Origin: Chryseobacterium sp. FP211-J200 | GTDB lineage: Bacteria; Bacteroidota; Bacteroidia; Flavobacteriales; Weeksellaceae | NCBI RefSeq assembly: GCF_001643375.1 | Contig: NZ_LSHB01000021.1 | Coordinates: forward strand, 1-64,000 | DNA length: 64,000 bases | Direction of reading: 5' to 3' | In this document: positions 62,520 through 64,000 of the stretch, in pieces | Layout: each line of letters opens with the position of its first letter | Position numbering within the stretch: the first letter of the stretch is position 1 | Position numbers and translations under genes: made by a program | Notes under the pieces: model-generated | Told to the model about the DNA's origin: nothing | Database searches by the model: none | The model's input: only the letters and a program-made list of their open reading frames with translations

Positions 62520-62856
62520 AACAGTTTTTAAATATAAAACCTGTTTAAACTTTTATTTTTCTGAGAAACAAGATAGAGAAAGCGAGATAATGTAGATTTG
62601 TCCAAGTAATATTCAAAGTCTCAAATCTTACTAATAAAGCTTTGAAGCTATCAAGCCATGCATTTGCTTTTTCTATTTTGAATCTTCTTTTATACAACTC
62701 ATTATCAAAATATTTTTCATTCTTTGTATCCCTGTTACGAGGATTCCCTTTGATATTTCCAATAATTTCTTTTTTATACAGCATATCTCTAAGTTTTTTA
62801 CTGTCAAAACCAGAGTCGGCATTAAGAAATAATCCCTTACACTCTATATCAGCAGC
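62520..62856 (-). mobile_element. IS5-type transposase 3' remnant
   Basis: The last about 100 codons of the frame ending at 62545 are transposase: GLFLNADSGFDSKKLRDML (with the second catalytic Asp), then ELYKRRFKIEKANAWLDSFK, the Y-x2-R-x3-E-x6-K signature of IS4/IS5-type enzymes, and LHYLAFSILFLRKI. The 5' part of the transposase is absent. The terminal repeat near 62520 could not be confirmed without the partner end. The remnant is fused in frame to the RND adaptor. Confidence 0.82.
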
Positions 62857-63804
62857 ATTTTGTGAACTTACCACATAAACTCCCGTTAATTGTCCGTTTT
62901 CTACCAAAGCAGATTTTGGAATCATTATGTTTTCCTGAAAATCCTGATTGGTTTTTCCGGAATTTTTAAATGGAAACTGCACATTGACAAACATTCCCGG
63001 GAGCAATTCTTTTGATGCAGGAATATTGATTTTCACCATATATTGTCCGCCTGTGTTGGTGGCTGATTTGCTGATTTCGGAAACTGTTCCGGACACTGTT
63101 TTGTTGATCGATTTTAAGGTGACCTGAACGCTCATTCCTTGAGTAATCATTGTAATGTCTTTTTCTGAAACCAAAACCTGAGCTTGTAAACTTCCTGAAG
63201 ATTCTATCGTCAAAAGTGGCATTCCCGGACTTGCCATATCGCCTTGCTCTGCAAATTTCGCGGTGATGGTTCCGGAAATCGGAGCGGTAATGTTGGTATA
63301 TTTGTACTGTGAATTGACTTCGTTTTTCATTTGCTGGGCTGCCTGTAAACCGGCTTGAGCCATTTCGTAGCGTGCTCTCATATCGTCTAATTCTTTTTGA
63401 GACGCACTTTGATTTTTGTACAGATTCTGGAATCTTTCGTAGTCTTTTTTAGCTATATTATAACCAGCTTGAGCTTGGGAAATCTGCGCATTGGCTTGTC
63501 CGCCTTTTGCCTGAATGTCGGTAGAATTAATGCTTACCAAAGCCTGTCCTGCTGTTACGTTTTGACCAACTTCTCCACGCATCGAGGTGATATAACCCAT
63601 CATTCTTGTAGAAACATTCACGGAATTTCTGGCAACCAATTTTCCTGTGGCGGTTGCTGATGAACCTGTGGAATTGGTAGTTGATTGATTGACTGTAACC
63701 GAAATGGGAGCATCTGTGTTTTGGACAGATTTTTTATCGTCGGACGAGCAGCTGCTCAAAAGAACTGCTGACAGAATAAGACCGGAATAAATATATGTTC
63801 TCAT
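62857..63804 (-). pseudogene. RND efflux adaptor truncated by an IS remnant
   Basis: A membrane fusion lipoprotein (YSGLILSAVLLSSCSS). Hybrid motif VNVSTRMMGYITSMRGEVGQ (about 63-82), alpha hairpin AQAGYNIAKKDYERFQNLYK, and TNITAPISGTITAKFAEQGD are present, followed by the beta barrel. At about residue 316 (TGVYVVSSQN) the native sequence ends and becomes transposase. Only the last about 40-50 residues (membrane-proximal domain) are missing. The chimeric ORF is 419 codons long. An RND pump gene would be expected next, but the window has the IS remnant instead, so loss of the rest of the operon is likely. Confidence 0.85.
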
Positions 63805-63876
63805 AATGTTGATTTTATTTGTTTTCTGAAACTTGTTGAATCGTCGTTTTACGATTTTTTGGCGGAACTTTAATCA

Positions 63877-63990
63877 TAGCCCCCGATGGGAACGGTATCC
63901 TTTTTCTTTTTGGAAGGGGAAAAGCATTGGCAAAAAGAAAAAGATACAGTGGACAGCGGGAAATAGCTCCTAAAAAAAATACATTTCACT
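63877..63990. repeat. Hairpin-rich intergenic repeat
   Basis: The segment reads ATAGCCCCCGATGGGAACGG, TATCCTTTTTCTTTTTGG and, on the other arm, CAAAAAGAAAAAGATACAGT, GGACAGCGGGAAATAGCTCC. The two C/T- and A/G-rich arms are inverted repeats (about 12 bp perfect) and the outer parts (GGGG/CTCC, CCGATGGGA/AGCGGG) are imperfectly symmetrical. I recall similar elements scattered in flavobacterial intergenic regions, but this is from memory and must be checked by a search. It lies upstream of the adaptor gene and near the right edge. Confidence 0.45.
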
Positions 63991-64000
63991 CTTTTTTAGA

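Noticed and set aside
63833-63862. AATCGT/ACGATT hairpin followed by T run as a terminator
   Set aside because: Its T run faces the plus strand, but the only gene nearby is on the minus strand and starts here, so no transcript to end is evident.

Overview
The window comes from a low-GC member of the Bacteroidota, most likely a flavobacterium of the Chryseobacterium/Weeksellaceae type. Three things point there: two large secreted proteins plus a fragment with type IX secretion (T9SS) C-terminal sorting domains, TonB-dependent receptors (TBDRs) beside surface or periplasmic enzymes, and Bacteroidetes-style -7 promoter boxes (TAnnTTTG) ahead of many genes. The genus is an inference from protein character; no rRNA or other marker gene is present. 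I saw no tRNA, rRNA or CRISPR array.

Layout. 1-5 kb: a broken Crp/Fnr gene, then the glyoxylate shunt (aceB-aceA), divergent from a RamB/ScfR-type regulator across a palindromic operator region. 5.5-9.1 kb: a co-directional set of thioredoxin-like protein, ApbE flavin transferase, tiny DUF4266 lipoprotein, DUF3570 outer-membrane protein and VIT1/CCC1 metal transporter. 9.1-13.1 kb: an AraC pseudogene, a secreted cupin and a run of unrecognised genes, the last split by an in-frame TGA. 13.4-17.3 kb: TetR regulator, ABC1/UbiB kinase, DUF2256, TIGR03643 protein, atypical SDR and MarR regulator. 17.5-23.4 kb: a 1179-residue T9SS protein and a PAS histidine kinase. 23.8-26.9 kb: a TPP riboswitch driving thiM-thiE-thiD-tenA, a thiamine salvage operon. 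27-36 kb: a frame-shifted CDF transporter, a deletion scar joining two gene fragments, an AraC regulator, a T9SS beta-propeller protein, a TBDR and a Crp pseudogene.

36-43.6 kb: an operon for non-phosphorylating L-fucose-type sugar-acid catabolism. Its permease carries an in-frame stop and its last gene is cut off and joined to the tail of a P-type ATPase; a decayed LamG-type gene lies upstream. 43.8-47.7 kb: TBDR plus beta-propeller phytase, an apparently intact phytate uptake and hydrolysis pair. 47.9-52.8 kb: PAP2 phosphatase, haem-binding protein and a CzcBA-like metal efflux locus whose pump has lost its middle. 53.2-58.2 kb: a sulfur/thiol operon (DsrE, two TlpA proteins, rhodanese-thioredoxin, thioredoxin, DUF2892, persulfide-dioxygenase-like MBL protein). 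A complete IS982-family element (58196-59177) sits directly upstream of it. 59.5-62.4 kb: a stress unit of ECF sigma factor, putative anti-sigma factor, DUF417/RclC-like protein and MsrA-MsrB fusion. 62.5-64 kb: an RND adaptor truncated by an IS5-type transposase remnant, and a hairpin-rich intergenic repeat.

The dominant theme is genome decay: at least ten genes are broken by stops, frameshifts, internal deletions or IS activity, next to intact metabolic operons. The most promising poorly described units are the ApbE/DUF4266/DUF3570/VIT1 operon, whose small lipoprotein has a tail resembling a flavinylation motif, and the DUF2256/TIGR03643/atypical-SDR cluster, which here has no photolyase beside it.
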